From: Methylobacterium sp. SyP6R
GTDB lineage: Bacteria > Pseudomonadota > Alphaproteobacteria > Rhizobiales > Beijerinckiaceae
NCBI RefSeq assembly: GCF_019216885.1
Contig: NZ_JAAQRC020000001.1
Coordinates: 5,459,501 to 5,523,500 of the forward strand
DNA length: 64,000 bases
Direction: 5' to 3'
In this document: positions 12,317-21,710 of the stretch, in pieces
Layout: each line of letters begins with the position of its first letter
Position numbering within the stretch: position 1 is the first letter of the stretch
Made by a program: the position numbers and the translations under genes
The notes under the pieces: generated by a model
What the model saw: only the letters and a program-made list of their open reading frames with translations
Told to the model about the DNA's origin: nothing
Databases searched by the model: none

Positions 12317-12940
12317 GGGGGGCGGCCGCCGTCCATGACGGACGAGCCGGTGACCAGCACGCCAGCCCGTCCCACGCGCGGCCTCTCCCGGAGGTATTGG
12401 CGATCGGTGATCAGTACACCGATGATGGGCTGATACCTCAGTGCGCGTTTGAATGATATTTTTGAACCAAAACTTGATGTAGATCGGATCATCCTACCCT
12501 CCCACCTCAGGATGAGGCTGTGAGCAGGATAGGCCCTGCTATGTTCGTCTTTATGAAAGACGACCCCGCTCAAACAGGCTCTGAGTCTCGAATGAGCAAT
12601 CCAGATAGACCTGAGACTTCTAGAGTCCTCCTTCGAGGTCGGTCGATCTCCGATCGCCGGCATTTCAGGATGAGTTTGCGCATGGGATGGGCTGGCATTC
12701 TACGCGGCGCCTGGCTTCGGGCGATTCAAGACGGTGTTCAGGTCAAGCGGGCGCCAATCCCCCATAAGGGATAACGAATGTCGGCATTCTGCTCCTTGCC
12801 GATCCTCGAACGGCACGCTTCCGGCCTTTTGAGGCGGAGACCGACGCCAAAGTCGGGTGAATGTGAAGCCGTTCGCTTGCGCGAAGCAAACGCATCCACG
12901 CGGACCTCACCGTTCGGCCGATTGCGCCCTATGCGGGTTT
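12317..12940. other. Gene-free gap with decayed palindromic repeat
   Basis: No convincing gene. It holds a degenerate copy of the CCTCATCCTGAGGTG palindromic family (12499-12675). Base composition is lower in GC than the flanking genes. Short open frames in this interval show no recognisable protein character. Confidence 0.6.
12499..12675. repeat. Degenerate copy of palindromic element family
   Basis: CCCACCTCAGGATGAG at about 12501 and TTTCAGGATGAG at about 12664 match arm sequences of the elements at 38140 and 62434. TCCTCCTTCGAGG and GTCGATCTCCGATCG match their inner stems. The arms no longer pair end to end, so this copy looks decayed or rearranged. Confidence 0.5.
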
Positions 12941-13465
12941 TCAGAAGCAGCCTTCTGTGCATGGCGTGAATCCTCCCAGGGGAACGCCCCAGGCAAGTTT
13001 CCTATCTCTCATGCGGATGCCCCAGCCGCCACACACACGGCCCACGTTCATGATAGTCGTTGTTGTGTTCCAGAATGCACAATCCGTGTCATATCTGGCT
13101 TTCGCGTCATCAAGACCAAAATTCTCAAGAATTTTATCTACTTTTCTCGGCCGTATATCGAAGCCGATCTCGTTTGTGTAGATGGCTGATATTGCCGTCG
13201 GTTCCATATCGTTTTTGTCGCATTGAGAGGATCGGCCCGGGCAGTGGAATGATACATAGTAAGTAATGCCATTAAAATCAGAAATAAAAATAATAGCTCC
13301 ATGTTCAGTGGTGTAATAACTGGATTTAAGTGCCGTCTCTGCTTCAGAGGTGTTCATTCTCATGTGCAGAATGCCGAATGGAGTTCTGATTTCTTGTGCG
13401 TGGCTAGGCAATGTGGAGGCAGTCGATATCGCAGCGACGGAGGCGGTAAGCAACAAGGCGTTCAT
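12941..13465 (-). CDS. Secreted protein of unknown function
   Basis: 174 aa. The N-terminus is a signal peptide (NALLLTASVAAISTAS..SHAQ, likely cleavage after SHAQ near residue 24). The mature part has about six cysteines and a Trp/Gly-rich C-terminus (VCGGWGIRMRDRKLAWGVPL). I do not recognise the family. Codon use is much less GC-biased than in neighbouring genes (runs such as AAATTCTCAAGAATTTT), which suggests recent acquisition. It stands alone, flanked by gaps that hold repeats. Confidence 0.65.
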   Translation of the reverse strand: MNALLLTASVAAISTASTLPSHAQEIRTPFGILHMRMNTSEAETALKSSYYTTEHGAIIFISDFNGITYYVSFHCPGRSSQCDKNDMEPTAISAIYTNEIGFDIRPRKVDKILENFGLDDAKARYDTDCAFWNTTTTIMNVGRVCGGWGIRMRDRKLAWGVPLGGFTPCTEGCF

Positions 13466-13779
13466 GAGCGTCCTCGAACATGAGACAATCTGCGCTCAAT
13501 CCTATGCGTCGCGGCTACGATTTTTTACCCGGAGCCCGCTTCGACTGTTCATCACGCCAAGACTGCGTTCGGAATGGTCCATCGATCATCGGGATACCTC
13601 GCAGGGCTCAGGTGCGGAGCGTCTGCTTCCGGAAAGTGGGCAGGGTCCGCGCCCCACCCTCGGCGAGGTCTCGCAAAGCATGGATCCGAGGAAGGGGCGA
13701 TACCGGATCTCCCCACCTCCCTTGCGAGACGGGAGCGCAGACGCGCATCCCGCCCGTGATCGAAGTCCTGAGCCGGATC
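13466..13779. other. Gap without recognised feature
   Basis: About 314 nt between the foreign-looking secreted protein and the Trm112-like gene. I see no gene, tRNA or strong promoter. Small open frames on both strands have no recognisable protein character. Confidence 0.5.
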
Positions 13780-13983
13780 TCAATCCGCCAGCGGCCGGGC
13801 CTCTTCCGGCAGCATGATCGGGATGCCGTCGCGGATCGGGTAGGCGAGCTTGGCCGAGCGGCTGATCAGCTCCTGGCGCCCGGAATCATACTCCAGCCGC
13901 TCCTTGGTCAGGGGGCAGACCAGCAGCTCGAGCAGCTTCGGGTCGATGCGGGTGGCCTCGGCGGAAAGGGGAGAGTCGGTCAC
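13780..13983 (-). CDS. Trm112 family (YcaR-type) protein
   Basis: 67 aa small zinc-ribbon-like protein of the UPF0434/Trm112 family, recognisable by [17 protein letters not shown] and [19 protein letters not shown]. Only one of the usual metal-binding cysteines (VCPLT) is evident. Family members activate methyltransferases or act as small chaperone-like partners; the partner here is unknown. The GTG at 13983 is chosen because GGAAGGA lies just upstream. It follows the Lon-domain gene by 49 nt, probably as one operon. Confidence 0.85.
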   Translation of the reverse strand: MTDSPLSAEATRIDPKLLELLVCPLTKERLEYDSGRQELISRSAKLAYPIRDGIPIMLPEEARPLAD

Positions 13984-14032
13984 GGTTGGTCCTTCCGAAT
14001 GATCCGTGGGAGGCCATACCCCAAAGCGCCGC

Positions 14033-14701
14033 TTATTGCAGCGTCGGCTCGCCGCCCGCTCCGCGCACCAGCTCCATCTCTGTGACGGCAATCAGAACCT
14101 CGGCCCGGGTCTTGAGGTCGGGGGCCTCCAGCATCGCCTGCTTCTCGCGTGGGCCGAACGGGCTCATCATGCAGAGCGCGTTGACCAGGGCCTCGTTCGG
14201 CGCCTCCTCGATCCCGGCCCAGTCGACCTTGAGGTCGTTGGCGTCGACGAAATCGCGAAGCGCCTTCAGCACTCCGGCGCGGTCCACCGCCTCCTCGCCG
14301 GCCCGCGCATGGAAGTCGCTCTCGAAGGGCGCGAAGGTGACCTTGCAGCGGCGATAGCCGGTGGTGGTGGCCATCTCCTCCTCGATCCGGAACCGGGCGA
14401 TGCCGGTGAGCGAGATCAGGTAGCGGCCGTCGCCGGTCTCGGCGAACTGGGTGACGCGGCCGGCGCAGCCGACCCGGAAGAGTTTGGGCGACAGCGGGGT
14501 TTCGCCGGAATCGGAATCCGGCTGGATCATGCCGATCACCCGGTCGGTGCGCAAGGCATCGTCCACCATCGCCAGGTAGCGCGGCTCGAAGATGTTGAGC
14601 GGCATCTGGCCCCGCGGCAGCAGCAGCGCGCCGGGGAGCGGAAAGACCGGGATCACGGTCGGGCAGTCGGCCGGGCCCTTGTAGGCGACGTTCATGCTCA
14701 T
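14033..14701 (-). CDS. LON N-terminal (substrate-binding) domain protein
   Basis: 222 aa. Consists of a PUA-like Lon substrate-binding domain without the AAA+ or protease domains: [33 protein letters not shown] and [20 protein letters not shown]. Stand-alone LON-domain proteins are common in Rhizobiales, and their role is not settled. It lies between the thioredoxin/TPR chaperone and the Trm112-like gene on one strand, a conserved alphaproteobacterial trio that suggests a protein-quality-control context. ATGs at 14701 and 14695 are both possible. Confidence 0.88.
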   Translation of the reverse strand: MSMNVAYKGPADCPTVIPVFPLPGALLLPRGQMPLNIFEPRYLAMVDDALRTDRVIGMIQPDSDSGETPLSPKLFRVGCAGRVTQFAETGDGRYLISLTGIARFRIEEEMATTTGYRRCKVTFAPFESDFHARAGEEAVDRAGVLKALRDFVDANDLKVDWAGIEEAPNEALVNALCMMSPFGPREKQAMLEAPDLKTRAEVLIAVTEMELVRGAGGEPTLQ

Positions 14702-14848
14702 CGGCGTCGCTCCCGCGCGGATCGATCAGGGCTCCCGGGCCCCGTCGTCTCGGGCCCGGGATCGCAAGCCTACCACTTAGGGCGCTGCCCTCCGGCGTGG
14801 ATACCTGTCCGGCGTAATGCCGCGCCGGACATGCACTTTGGTACGCCG

Positions 14849-15757
14849 TCAGGAGAACATCAGCGTCGAGAGCTTGCGCCGGCCGCGGATGGTCATCGGG
14901 TCCATCGGGCCCCAGGCCTCGAACAGCTGCAGCAGCTGCTTGCGGGCGCCGTCGTCGTTCCAGGTCCGATCGCGGCGGACGATCTCGATCAGCTGGTCGA
15001 CCGCCTCCTGCTGCTGGCCCTTGGCGTTGAGGCCGAGCGCCAGGTCGAACCGGGCCTGGTAATCGGCGGGATCCGCCTCGATCCGGCGCTGGAACCCGGC
15101 GAGGTCGCCGAGCGAGGCCGCCTGCTCGGCAAGCTCGATCGCCGCCTTCACGGCCGCGATGGCCGGGTCCTTGGCGGCCTCGGGCGGGGCGGCGTCGAGG
15201 AAGCGGCGGGCACCCTCGATGTCGTCGCGGTCGAGGAGGAGGCGGGCGAGCGCCGCGATCGCGCCGGCATGGCCCGGCTCCTGGCCGAGCACGGCGGCGT
15301 AGATCTCGGCGGCGGCATCCGGGTCGCCGGCCTCGCCGGCCGCTTGCGCCTCCGCCATCAGGTCCTCGACCGCGGTCGGGCCGAGGGGGCCGACCAGGCG
15401 CTCGATGAAGGCCTTCACCTGGCCCTCGGGCAGGGCGCCCATGAAGCCGTCGACCGGCTGGCCGCGCTGGAACGCGATCACCGCCGGGATCGACTGGATG
15501 CCGAGCTGCCCGGCGATCTGGGGATGCTCGTCGATGTTCATCTTGACGAGCTTCACCTTGCCGCCGGCATCCTTGACGGCTTTCTCGATGATCGGGGTGA
15601 GCTGCTTGCACGGCCCGCACCACGGCGCCCAGAAATCGACCAGGACCGGCTGCTGCAGGGATTCCTGCATCACGTCCTGGCGGAAGGTCGCGGTGGTGGT
15701 GTCCTTGATCAGGGCGCCCGCAGGAGTCTGGCCGGCCGCGGGAGTGTCGGTAAGCAT
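14849..15757 (-). CDS. Thioredoxin/TPR co-chaperone (CnoX/YbbN-like)
   Basis: 302 aa. An N-terminal thioredoxin fold (about 15-125) has the active site WAPWCGPCKQLTP, followed by a TPR-like helical C-terminus (about 130-300) rich in Ala and Glu. This matches the CnoX/YbbN chaperedoxin architecture, in which the protein protects clients from oxidation and passes them to GroEL. Unlike E. coli CnoX, the CGPC motif is intact, so redox activity is expected. The start at 15757 is preceded by CTGAGGTCATCG. It is followed by the Lon-domain gene on the same strand. Confidence 0.9.
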   Translation of the reverse strand: MLTDTPAAGQTPAGALIKDTTTATFRQDVMQESLQQPVLVDFWAPWCGPCKQLTPIIEKAVKDAGGKVKLVKMNIDEHPQIAGQLGIQSIPAVIAFQRGQPVDGFMGALPEGQVKAFIERLVGPLGPTAVEDLMAEAQAAGEAGDPDAAAEIYAAVLGQEPGHAGAIAALARLLLDRDDIEGARRFLDAAPPEAAKDPAIAAVKAAIELAEQAASLGDLAGFQRRIEADPADYQARFDLALGLNAKGQQQEAVDQLIEIVRRDRTWNDDGARKQLLQLFEAWGPMDPMTIRGRRKLSTLMFS

Positions 15758-15917
15758 CGATGACCTCAGGAGAACGGCCTTCACGTCACGGGCCTCACCG
15801 GCCCGCCGAACAGATGGGGTAGACCGGCCGCCCCGGCCAGGGCAAGGCGCGCAAAGCCGGAAAAAGCCCGGAAAAACAGGAGCCGGACCCGCCGCGGTGG
15901 CGCGTCCGGCGTAACCC

Positions 15918-17231
15918 TCACGCCGTTGCCGGCGCCGCCTGGCGCATCCGGCCGATCATCAGCGACATCAGGGCGGCCATCACGGCGGTGAGGCCCGCGG
16001 CCAGGAACGCCTCGAGGTAGCGCCCCTCGGAGGCCCGCACCAGGCCGGCGCCGAAGGCGGCGGTGGCGGCCCCGAGCTGGTGGCCGGCGGCGATCCAGCC
16101 GAACACGATCGGGGCGTCGCGCTCGCCGAAGGCCTCGTTGGCGAGCCGCACCGTCGGCGGCACCGTGGCGATCCAGTCGAGACCGTAGAACACGGCAAAG
16201 ATCGACAGGCTGTAGAACGAGAAATCGGTGAAGGGCAGGGCCATCAGCGACAGGCCGCGCAGGCCGTAATAGACGAAGAGCAGCTTCCTCGGGTCGTAGC
16301 GGTCGGTGAGCCAGCCCGAGCCGGTGGTGCCGATGAGGTCGAACACGCCCATCAGCGCCAAGAGTCCCGCGGCCCGCACCTCCGGAATGCCCTGGTCGGC
16401 GCAGAACGAGATCAGGTGGGTGCCCACCAGCCCGTTGGTGGTGAGCCCGCAGATGAAGAAGGTGCCGAAGAGCAGCCAGAAATCGCCTTTGCGGCTCGCC
16501 CGCACCAGCCCGTCGATCGCCGCCTTGAACGGATTGGCGCGCCGCGGCGGCTCGGAGACGGTACCCGGCGCAGCCCCGTAGGGCGTGAGGCCGATGTCGG
16601 AGGGACGCTCCGGCAGGAGCCAGGCGACCAGCGGGATCAGGGCCGCGATGGCGCAGGCGACGGTGAGCACCACCGGCTGCCAGCCGCCGGCCTGCGCGAT
16701 CGCCGCCAGGCCCGGCAGGAAGATCAGGGTGCCGGTGGCGGTGCTGGCGGTCAAAAGCCCCATGAACAGGCCGCGGCGCACGGCGAACCAGCGGTTCACC
16801 ACCGTGGCGCCGAGCACGATGGCGACGCAGCCGCTGCCGAGGCCCGACAGCACGCCCCAGGTGGCGATCAGGTGCCAGGGCTCGCTCATGAGCGCGCTCA
16901 ACGCCGTCGAGGTCGCCATGAGCGCCAGCGCGCAGAGCAGGGTGCGGCGGATGCCGAAGCTCTGCATCAGCGCCGCCGCGAAGGGGCCGACGAGCCCGTA
17001 CAGGAAGATGCCGAGGCCGGCGGCAAAGGAGGTGGTGGAGCGGCTCCAGCCGAAGGCCTGCTCCAGCGGCAGGATCAGCACGCCCGGCGAGGCGCGCAGG
17101 CCCGCCGCCGCGAGCAGGCACAGGAAGATCACGCCGATGACCACGAAGGCGTAGTTCTGGCCGAAGGGCCGGGGTCTCGGTGCAGTCGGGGCCGGGGAGG
17201 CGAGGCCCCGCGGCGACACGGTCGAACTCAT
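15918..17231 (-). CDS. MFS transporter
   Basis: 437 aa with 12 predicted membrane helices in two halves split by a cytoplasmic loop (about residues 205-235). The motif-A-like loop after TM2 is weak; NRWFAVRRGLFMGLLTAS (TM4-5) and GWLTDRYDPRKLLFVYY (the cytoplasmic loop) are typical of the monocarboxylate/oxalate-formate-like MFS branch. The substrate is not deducible. It is divergent from a TetR regulator, with a 20-bp near-palindrome between them, so TetR repression of this exporter or importer is likely. Confidence 0.88.
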   Translation of the reverse strand: MSSTVSPRGLASPAPTAPRPRPFGQNYAFVVIGVIFLCLLAAAGLRASPGVLILPLEQAFGWSRSTTSFAAGLGIFLYGLVGPFAAALMQSFGIRRTLLCALALMATSTALSALMSEPWHLIATWGVLSGLGSGCVAIVLGATVVNRWFAVRRGLFMGLLTASTATGTLIFLPGLAAIAQAGGWQPVVLTVACAIAALIPLVAWLLPERPSDIGLTPYGAAPGTVSEPPRRANPFKAAIDGLVRASRKGDFWLLFGTFFICGLTTNGLVGTHLISFCADQGIPEVRAAGLLALMGVFDLIGTTGSGWLTDRYDPRKLLFVYYGLRGLSLMALPFTDFSFYSLSIFAVFYGLDWIATVPPTVRLANEAFGERDAPIVFGWIAAGHQLGAATAAFGAGLVRASEGRYLEAFLAAGLTAVMAALMSLMIGRMRQAAPATA

Positions 17232-17263
17232 GCTGGGACATCCTCCCCGAATCGTGCTAGGAC

Positions 17264-17283
17264 GTTACGTACCGGTCAGTAAC
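17264..17283. promoter_or_regulatory. Candidate TetR operator
   Basis: GTTACGTACCGGTCAGTAAC is a 20-bp near-palindrome (16 of 20 positions symmetric, centred on ACCGGT) in the gap between the divergent MFS and TetR genes. Size and placement fit a TetR-dimer operator. Confidence 0.6.
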
Positions 17284-17300
17284 ATCGTCAAGGACCAAAC

Positions 17301-17912
17301 ATGGCGGAGGGGCATGACGGGAGCGCACCCGTCCGGGCCGGCGACCGGATCCGGGCGGCGGCCCGCGAGCTGTTCTACTTGCGCGGCTTCCGGGGCGTCG
17401 GGGTCGACGAGATCGTGGCCCGGGCCGGGGTGACGAAGCCGAGCCTCTATCGCGGCTTCGCCTCGAAGGACGCCCTCGTGGTCGCCTGCCTGGAAGATTA
17501 CGATGCGGGCCTGCGCGGGCGCCTCGACGAGGCGCTGGCGGCCCATCCGGACGACCCGGGGGCGGGCCTCATCGCCTTCCTCGACGGGATCGCCCGGCGC
17601 AGCGCCCGGCCGGGCTTTCGCGGTTGCGGCCTCACCAACGCCGTGATCGAGTATCCGGAGGCGGACCACCCGGTCCACGCGGCGGCCTGCGACGGCAAGC
17701 GTGCGCTCCACGCCCGCCTCGCCGAGGTGGCCGGCACCCTCGGCGCCCGGGCACCCGACACCCTTGCCGACGCCTTGCTGCTGCTGATCGAGGGCGCCTT
17801 CGCCTGCGGGCAGATCTTCGGGGCCGAGGGGCCGAACCGCTCGCTCCGGCAAGCCGCCGAGGCCCTGATCGCGGCGAGCCGGGCGCAACCAGCATCCCGC
17901 ACCGCACGATAG
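17301..17912 (+). CDS. TetR family transcriptional regulator
   Basis: 203 aa. N-terminal TetR HTH (about 15-62): RIRAAARELFYLRGFRGVGV, then DEIVARAGVTKPSLYRGFAS. The C-terminal ligand-binding domain includes GCGLTNAVIEYP, a pattern found in the YcdC/NemR-like branch that often holds a reactive Cys. It probably represses the divergent MFS transporter and itself through the palindrome at 17264. Confidence 0.9.
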   Translation: MAEGHDGSAPVRAGDRIRAAARELFYLRGFRGVGVDEIVARAGVTKPSLYRGFASKDALVVACLEDYDAGLRGRLDEALAAHPDDPGAGLIAFLDGIARRSARPGFRGCGLTNAVIEYPEADHPVHAAACDGKRALHARLAEVAGTLGARAPDTLADALLLLIEGAFACGQIFGAEGPNRSLRQAAEALIAASRAQPASRTAR

Positions 17913-18054
17913 AATTCCGTCAATAAATCGGGGGGCAGTCGCAGCACGGCCTTGATTCCGTCGCCGTGATCGGTCGATACGCGAGAGTTGACGCCGATCG
18001 CGGCCCATCGCCTCTCAATGGCCTTTGGGCAGCGACCCCCGTGGAGTTGAGCGT

Positions 18055-18939
18055 ATGACCCTCGTACGACGTTTCCAGGTTGCGCCGGCGCTGGTCCGCC
18101 TGATCCGCAAGGAGCGCGGCTCCTCCCGCATCACCGAAGGTTACTTCCCGCCCCAATCCGGCCGGACCTCGTTCGTGCGCGTCGATGGCGGCCAATGCCA
18201 CCTCGTCCTGGTCACCTCCGACAACGGCACCTCGCACGAGGAGCGCACCGAGGTGCCGCGCGCCCATGGCGACGCGCTCCTCGACGTCTGCGCCGGCCGC
18301 GCCGCCTACGACCGCACGCAGGTCGCTCTCGGCAACGGCCGCGACGCCCTGATCGACCGCTACGTCGCCCCCGGCAACGTCGACGTCGTCTCGGTGGTGT
18401 TCGACAATCCCGACGAGGCGAACGGTTTCCCGGCCCCGCCGTGGTTCGGCCCCGAGGTCACCGCGGATGCCGCCTACGAGGGCCGCAGCATCGCGCTCCA
18501 GGGCGTGCCGCAGCCCGGCGAGATCGGTTTGTCCAATGCGGCCCTCGACGCGGTGCTCGACCTGATCGAGCCGCGCTACGGCTTCGGCCGCTACGCCGCG
18601 CCGAGCCGCAACGGCGACGAGGGCGGGGTGGTCAATGCGCTCCGCCGCATCGCCACGCCGCCTACGCCCGAGCCGGCGCCGGCCCCGCCGCCGGAGCCCG
18701 AGCCCGTGCATGTCCACGAGGCGCCGCCCCCGCCGCCCCAGGCCGAGGCCGCCCAAGAGCCTCCTCAGCCCCCGCCGGCCCCGGAGCCCCACGCCGATGC
18801 CCGCATCGACGACGTGATCGAGAGCCTGTCCCAGGCGCTCGGCGCCGCGGTGCCGGGCGGGGATGCCGCCCGCGACGACGGTACACCCGCCTTCGAGCGC
18901 TGGACCGTGCGCCCGCGCCGGACCCAGCCGACGCCCTGA
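18055..18939 (+). CDS. CYTH-like domain protein with Pro-rich C-terminus
   Basis: 294 aa. Residues 1-170 follow the CYTH/triphosphate-tunnel pattern: SRITEGYF, RTSFVRVDGGQCHLVL, HEERTEVPRAHGDALLDVC, and the ending PPWFGPEVTADAAYEGRSIA. The usual N-terminal ExExK metal-binding signature is missing (here LVRRFQVAP). Residues about 205-245 are a Pro/Glu/Ala-rich low-complexity linker, followed by a short conserved-looking helix (DDVIESLSQALG). Family members hydrolyse triphosphates or make cAMP; activity here is doubtful. The ATG at 18055 follows GGAG at 8 nt. A strong terminator follows. Confidence 0.7.
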   Translation: MTLVRRFQVAPALVRLIRKERGSSRITEGYFPPQSGRTSFVRVDGGQCHLVLVTSDNGTSHEERTEVPRAHGDALLDVCAGRAAYDRTQVALGNGRDALIDRYVAPGNVDVVSVVFDNPDEANGFPAPPWFGPEVTADAAYEGRSIALQGVPQPGEIGLSNAALDAVLDLIEPRYGFGRYAAPSRNGDEGGVVNALRRIATPPTPEPAPAPPPEPEPVHVHEAPPPPPQAEAAQEPPQPPPAPEPHADARIDDVIESLSQALGAAVPGGDAARDDGTPAFERWTVRPRRTQPTP

Positions 18940-18980
18940 GGGACGGACCCCGTCCGACACCCCTTCCCCGATCTCGACCC

Positions 18981-19017
18981 ATCCCGGGTTCCGCCTTGGC
19001 CGGAACCCGGGATTTTT
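18981..19017 (+). terminator. Rho-independent terminator after CYTH gene
   Basis: A perfect 13-bp stem, ATCCCGGGTTCCG (18981-18993) against CGGAACCCGGGAT (19001-19013), with a 7-nt loop, followed by TTTTT. It ends the CYTH-like transcript. Confidence 0.85.
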
Positions 19018-19401
19018 CGTGTCGAGCGGGCGCATCCGACCGCGACGAATCCGTGTTGCACGGTTGAATGGCACACCGTAATCCGTCAGCCACTTGACGT
19101 CGCCGCGCCCAAGCGGCACGCCGCATTCCGGCTGGACCGTGCCCGGTTTGACGACCGGCCGTGCGAGGGCGGCTTTCGAGGTTCCGGCAACGACCGGACG
19201 CCATCGGCTCCCCTTGTCGCAAAGACAGCGGGGCCGTGAGCCGGGGCGACCGCAGGGTTATCCCGGATTTTCGACTTGGAATTGGCGGGCCGGACTTCCT
19301 ACACTGTCCGGACCGCGTCCCGTTCCAGAGGACATCACGCGGCGAAGGCCGCACCGCGACGGCCGATCACAAGCGACCGGCCCCCTGGGGAGAGAACGAA
19401 C
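19018..19401. other. Leader region upstream of dctA
   Basis: About 380 nt without a gene. It must contain the dctA promoter. I see no convincing sigma-54 element: TGGCAC at about 19069 lacks the -12 GC. No riboswitch was recognised. Confidence 0.4.
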
Positions 19402-20748
19402 ATGCAGCACGCCACGCCGTCCGCGACGGCCCCGGGCTCGTCGCAGCCTTGGTACAGGGTCCTCTACATTCAGGTTCTGATCGCCATCGCGCTCGGCGTG
19501 CTGCTCGGCTACGTGGCGCCCGACACCGCCAAGTCGATGAAGTGGCTCGGCGACGCCTTCATCGCGCTCATCAAGATGATGATCGCCCCGATCATCTTCT
19601 GCACCATCGTGCACGGCATCGCGTCGATCGGCGACCTGAAGAAGGTCGGCCGCGTCGGCCTCAAGGCGCTGATCTATTTCGAGGTGGTGTCCTCGCTCGC
19701 CCTGCTCGTGGGCGTGATCGTCGGCGAGATCGTGCAGCCGGGCGCCGGTTTCGGCGCCAATCCGGCGCAGCTCGACGCCAAGGCGGTGGCCGGCTACGTC
19801 AGCAAGGCGCAGGCGGATTCGACGGTCGCCCACATCATGGCGATCATTCCGAAAAGCTACTTCGATGCCTTCGCGGGCGGCGACCTGCTCCAGATCCTGC
19901 TGATCGCGGTGCTGACCGGCGTGGTCATCACGGGCTTGGGCGAGCGCGGCAAGCCGGCGATCCACGCCATCGAGGCAGCGGGCGAGATCTTCTTCCGCAT
20001 CATCGGCATGATCGTGAAGCTCGCGCCGCTCGGCGCCTTCGGCGCCATGGCCTACACGATCGGCCAGTACGGCATCGGCAAGCTCGGCAACCTCGCGGGC
20101 CTCGTCGCCACCTTCTACCTCACCAGCCTGCTCTTCGTGCTGGTGGTGCTCGGGCTGATCGCGCGCTTCTCCGGCTTCTCGATCCTCAAGTTCCTGGCCT
20201 ACATCAAGGACGAGCTCCTCATCGTGCTCGGCACCTCGTCGTCCGAGACGGTGCTGCCGCACATGATGCAGAAGATGAAGCGGCTCGGCGCCTCGGATTC
20301 GGTCGTCGGCCTCGTCATCCCGACCGGCTACTCGTTCAACCTCGACGGCACCAACATCTACATGACGCTGGCGACCCTGTTCCTGGCCCAGGCCGTGGGG
20401 GCGGATCTCAGCTTCGGGCAATACGCCACCATCATCGGGGTCGCGATGCTGACCTCGAAGGGGGCGTCGGGCGTCACCGGCGCCGGCTTCATCACGCTCG
20501 CCGCCACCCTCGGGGCGATCCCCGGCAACCCGGTCCCGGTCGCCGCGATGGCGCTGATCCTCGGCATCGACAAGTTCATGTCGGAATGCCGCGCGCTCAC
20601 CAACCTCGTCGGCAACGGCGTCGCCTGCGTGGTGGTGAGCCGCTGGGAGGGCGAGCTCGACCCGGTCAAGCTGCGCGAGGTGATGGCCAATCCCCTCGCC
20701 ATCGGCACCGAGATCGCCGACGAGAAGCCGGTCCCGGTCGCGCCCTGA
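19402..20748 (+). CDS. dctA: C4-dicarboxylate transport protein
   Basis: 448 aa sodium- or proton-coupled dicarboxylate/amino acid symporter (DAACS), importing succinate, fumarate and malate. The start is ATG 19402 with GGGGAGAG 8-15 nt upstream. Family features: early membrane segment [19 protein letters not shown], the serine-rich motif [16 protein letters not shown], the substrate-binding [19 protein letters not shown], and [19 protein letters not shown]. The length is normal. No DctBD two-component genes are nearby. A ROK kinase follows 5 nt later. Confidence 0.95.
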   Translation: MQHATPSATAPGSSQPWYRVLYIQVLIAIALGVLLGYVAPDTAKSMKWLGDAFIALIKMMIAPIIFCTIVHGIASIGDLKKVGRVGLKALIYFEVVSSLALLVGVIVGEIVQPGAGFGANPAQLDAKAVAGYVSKAQADSTVAHIMAIIPKSYFDAFAGGDLLQILLIAVLTGVVITGLGERGKPAIHAIEAAGEIFFRIIGMIVKLAPLGAFGAMAYTIGQYGIGKLGNLAGLVATFYLTSLLFVLVVLGLIARFSGFSILKFLAYIKDELLIVLGTSSSETVLPHMMQKMKRLGASDSVVGLVIPTGYSFNLDGTNIYMTLATLFLAQAVGADLSFGQYATIIGVAMLTSKGASGVTGAGFITLAATLGAIPGNPVPVAAMALILGIDKFMSECRALTNLVGNGVACVVVSRWEGELDPVKLREVMANPLAIGTEIADEKPVPVAP

Positions 20749-20753
20749 CGGCG

Positions 20754-21704
20754 ATGGCGGTCCTTCGCATCGGCATCGATCTCGGCGGCACCAAGATCGC
20801 CGGGATCGCCCTCGACGCATCGGGCCGGGTCCTGGCCGAGCGCCGGATCGCCACCCCGCGCGGCGAGTACGATGCTTCGCTCCGGGCCATCGCCGCCCTG
20901 GTCGGCTTCCTCGAAGCCGAGTCCGGCGGCACCGGCACCGTCGGGGTGGGCATCCCCGGCGCGCTGGTGCCCGAGACCGGCCGGGTCAAGAACGCCAACT
21001 CGACCTGGCTCAACGGCCGGCCGCTCGGCGACGACCTCTCGCGGGTTCTCGCCCGCCCGGTGCGGCTGGAGAACGACGCCAATTGCCTGGCGGTCTCCGA
21101 GGCCGTCGACGGGGCGGGGCAGGGGGCCGCCGTCGTCTGGGCGGTGATCCTCGGCACCGGCGTGGGCTCGGGCATCGCGCTCGCGGGCCGGGCCCTGTCC
21201 GGGCGCCAGCGCATCGCCGGGGAATGGGGCCATAACCCGCTGCCGAGCCCCCGCGACGACGAGCGGCCGGGCCCCGCCTGCTATTGCGGCCGGCACGGCT
21301 GCCTCGAGACATGGCTGTCCGGGCCGGGATTGGCTGCCGACCATGCGCGGCGCACCGACTTGGCGATGACCGACTTGGCGATGACCAACTTGGCGATGAC
21401 CGGGGAGGCGATCGTCGCGGCGATGCGCGGCGGCGATGTGGCGGCGCGCGAGACCTTCGCGGTCTGGCTCGACCGGCTCGGGCGCGGCATCGCGGGCGTC
21501 GTCAACGTGCTCGACCCGGACGTGATCGTGCTCGGCGGCGGCCTCTCGACGATTTCCGAGATCTACGACGCGCTCCCCGAGCGGGTCGCCCCCCACATCT
21601 TCGGCGGCTTCGCCACGCCGATCCGGCCAAGCCGCCACGGCGACGCCTCGGGGGTGCGCGGAGCGGCATGGCTGTGGAACGAACAGGATACATCCGCCGC
21701 CTGA
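20754..21704 (+). CDS. ROK family sugar kinase (fructokinase/GlcNAc kinase-like)
   Basis: 316 aa cytoplasmic sugar kinase. ATP-binding IGIDLGGTKIAGIAL at the N-terminus, catalytic Asp in ENDANCLAVSEA, GEWGHNPL, the ROK zinc site CYCGRHGCLETWLSG, and VIVLGGGLSTI. The sugar is not deducible. It starts 5 nt after dctA and is probably cotranscribed. Oddly, three in-frame 15-bp repeats at 21357-21401 encode (T)DLAM/NLAM units in the loop after the zinc site, which would lengthen the loop without breaking the frame. Confidence 0.9.
   Translation: MAVLRIGIDLGGTKIAGIALDASGRVLAERRIATPRGEYDASLRAIAALVGFLEAESGGTGTVGVGIPGALVPETGRVKNANSTWLNGRPLGDDLSRVLARPVRLENDANCLAVSEAVDGAGQGAAVVWAVILGTGVGSGIALAGRALSGRQRIAGEWGHNPLPSPRDDERPGPACYCGRHGCLETWLSGPGLAADHARRTDLAMTDLAMTNLAMTGEAIVAAMRGGDVAARETFAVWLDRLGRGIAGVVNVLDPDVIVLGGGLSTISEIYDALPERVAPHIFGGFATPIRPSRHGDASGVRGAAWLWNEQDTSAA
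21357..21401 (+). repeat. In-frame 15-bp triplicate in ROK kinase
   Basis: Three consecutive 15-bp units, GACTTGGCGATGACC twice and then AACTTGGCGATGACC. They encode a five-residue D/N-L-A-M-T repeat in the kinase. Confidence 0.85.
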
Positions 21705-21710
21705 GGCGTG

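Noticed and set aside
19069..19084. Possible sigma-54 promoter upstream of dctA (TGGCAC-N5)
   Set aside because: The required GC at -12 is absent (AATC), so the match is too weak.
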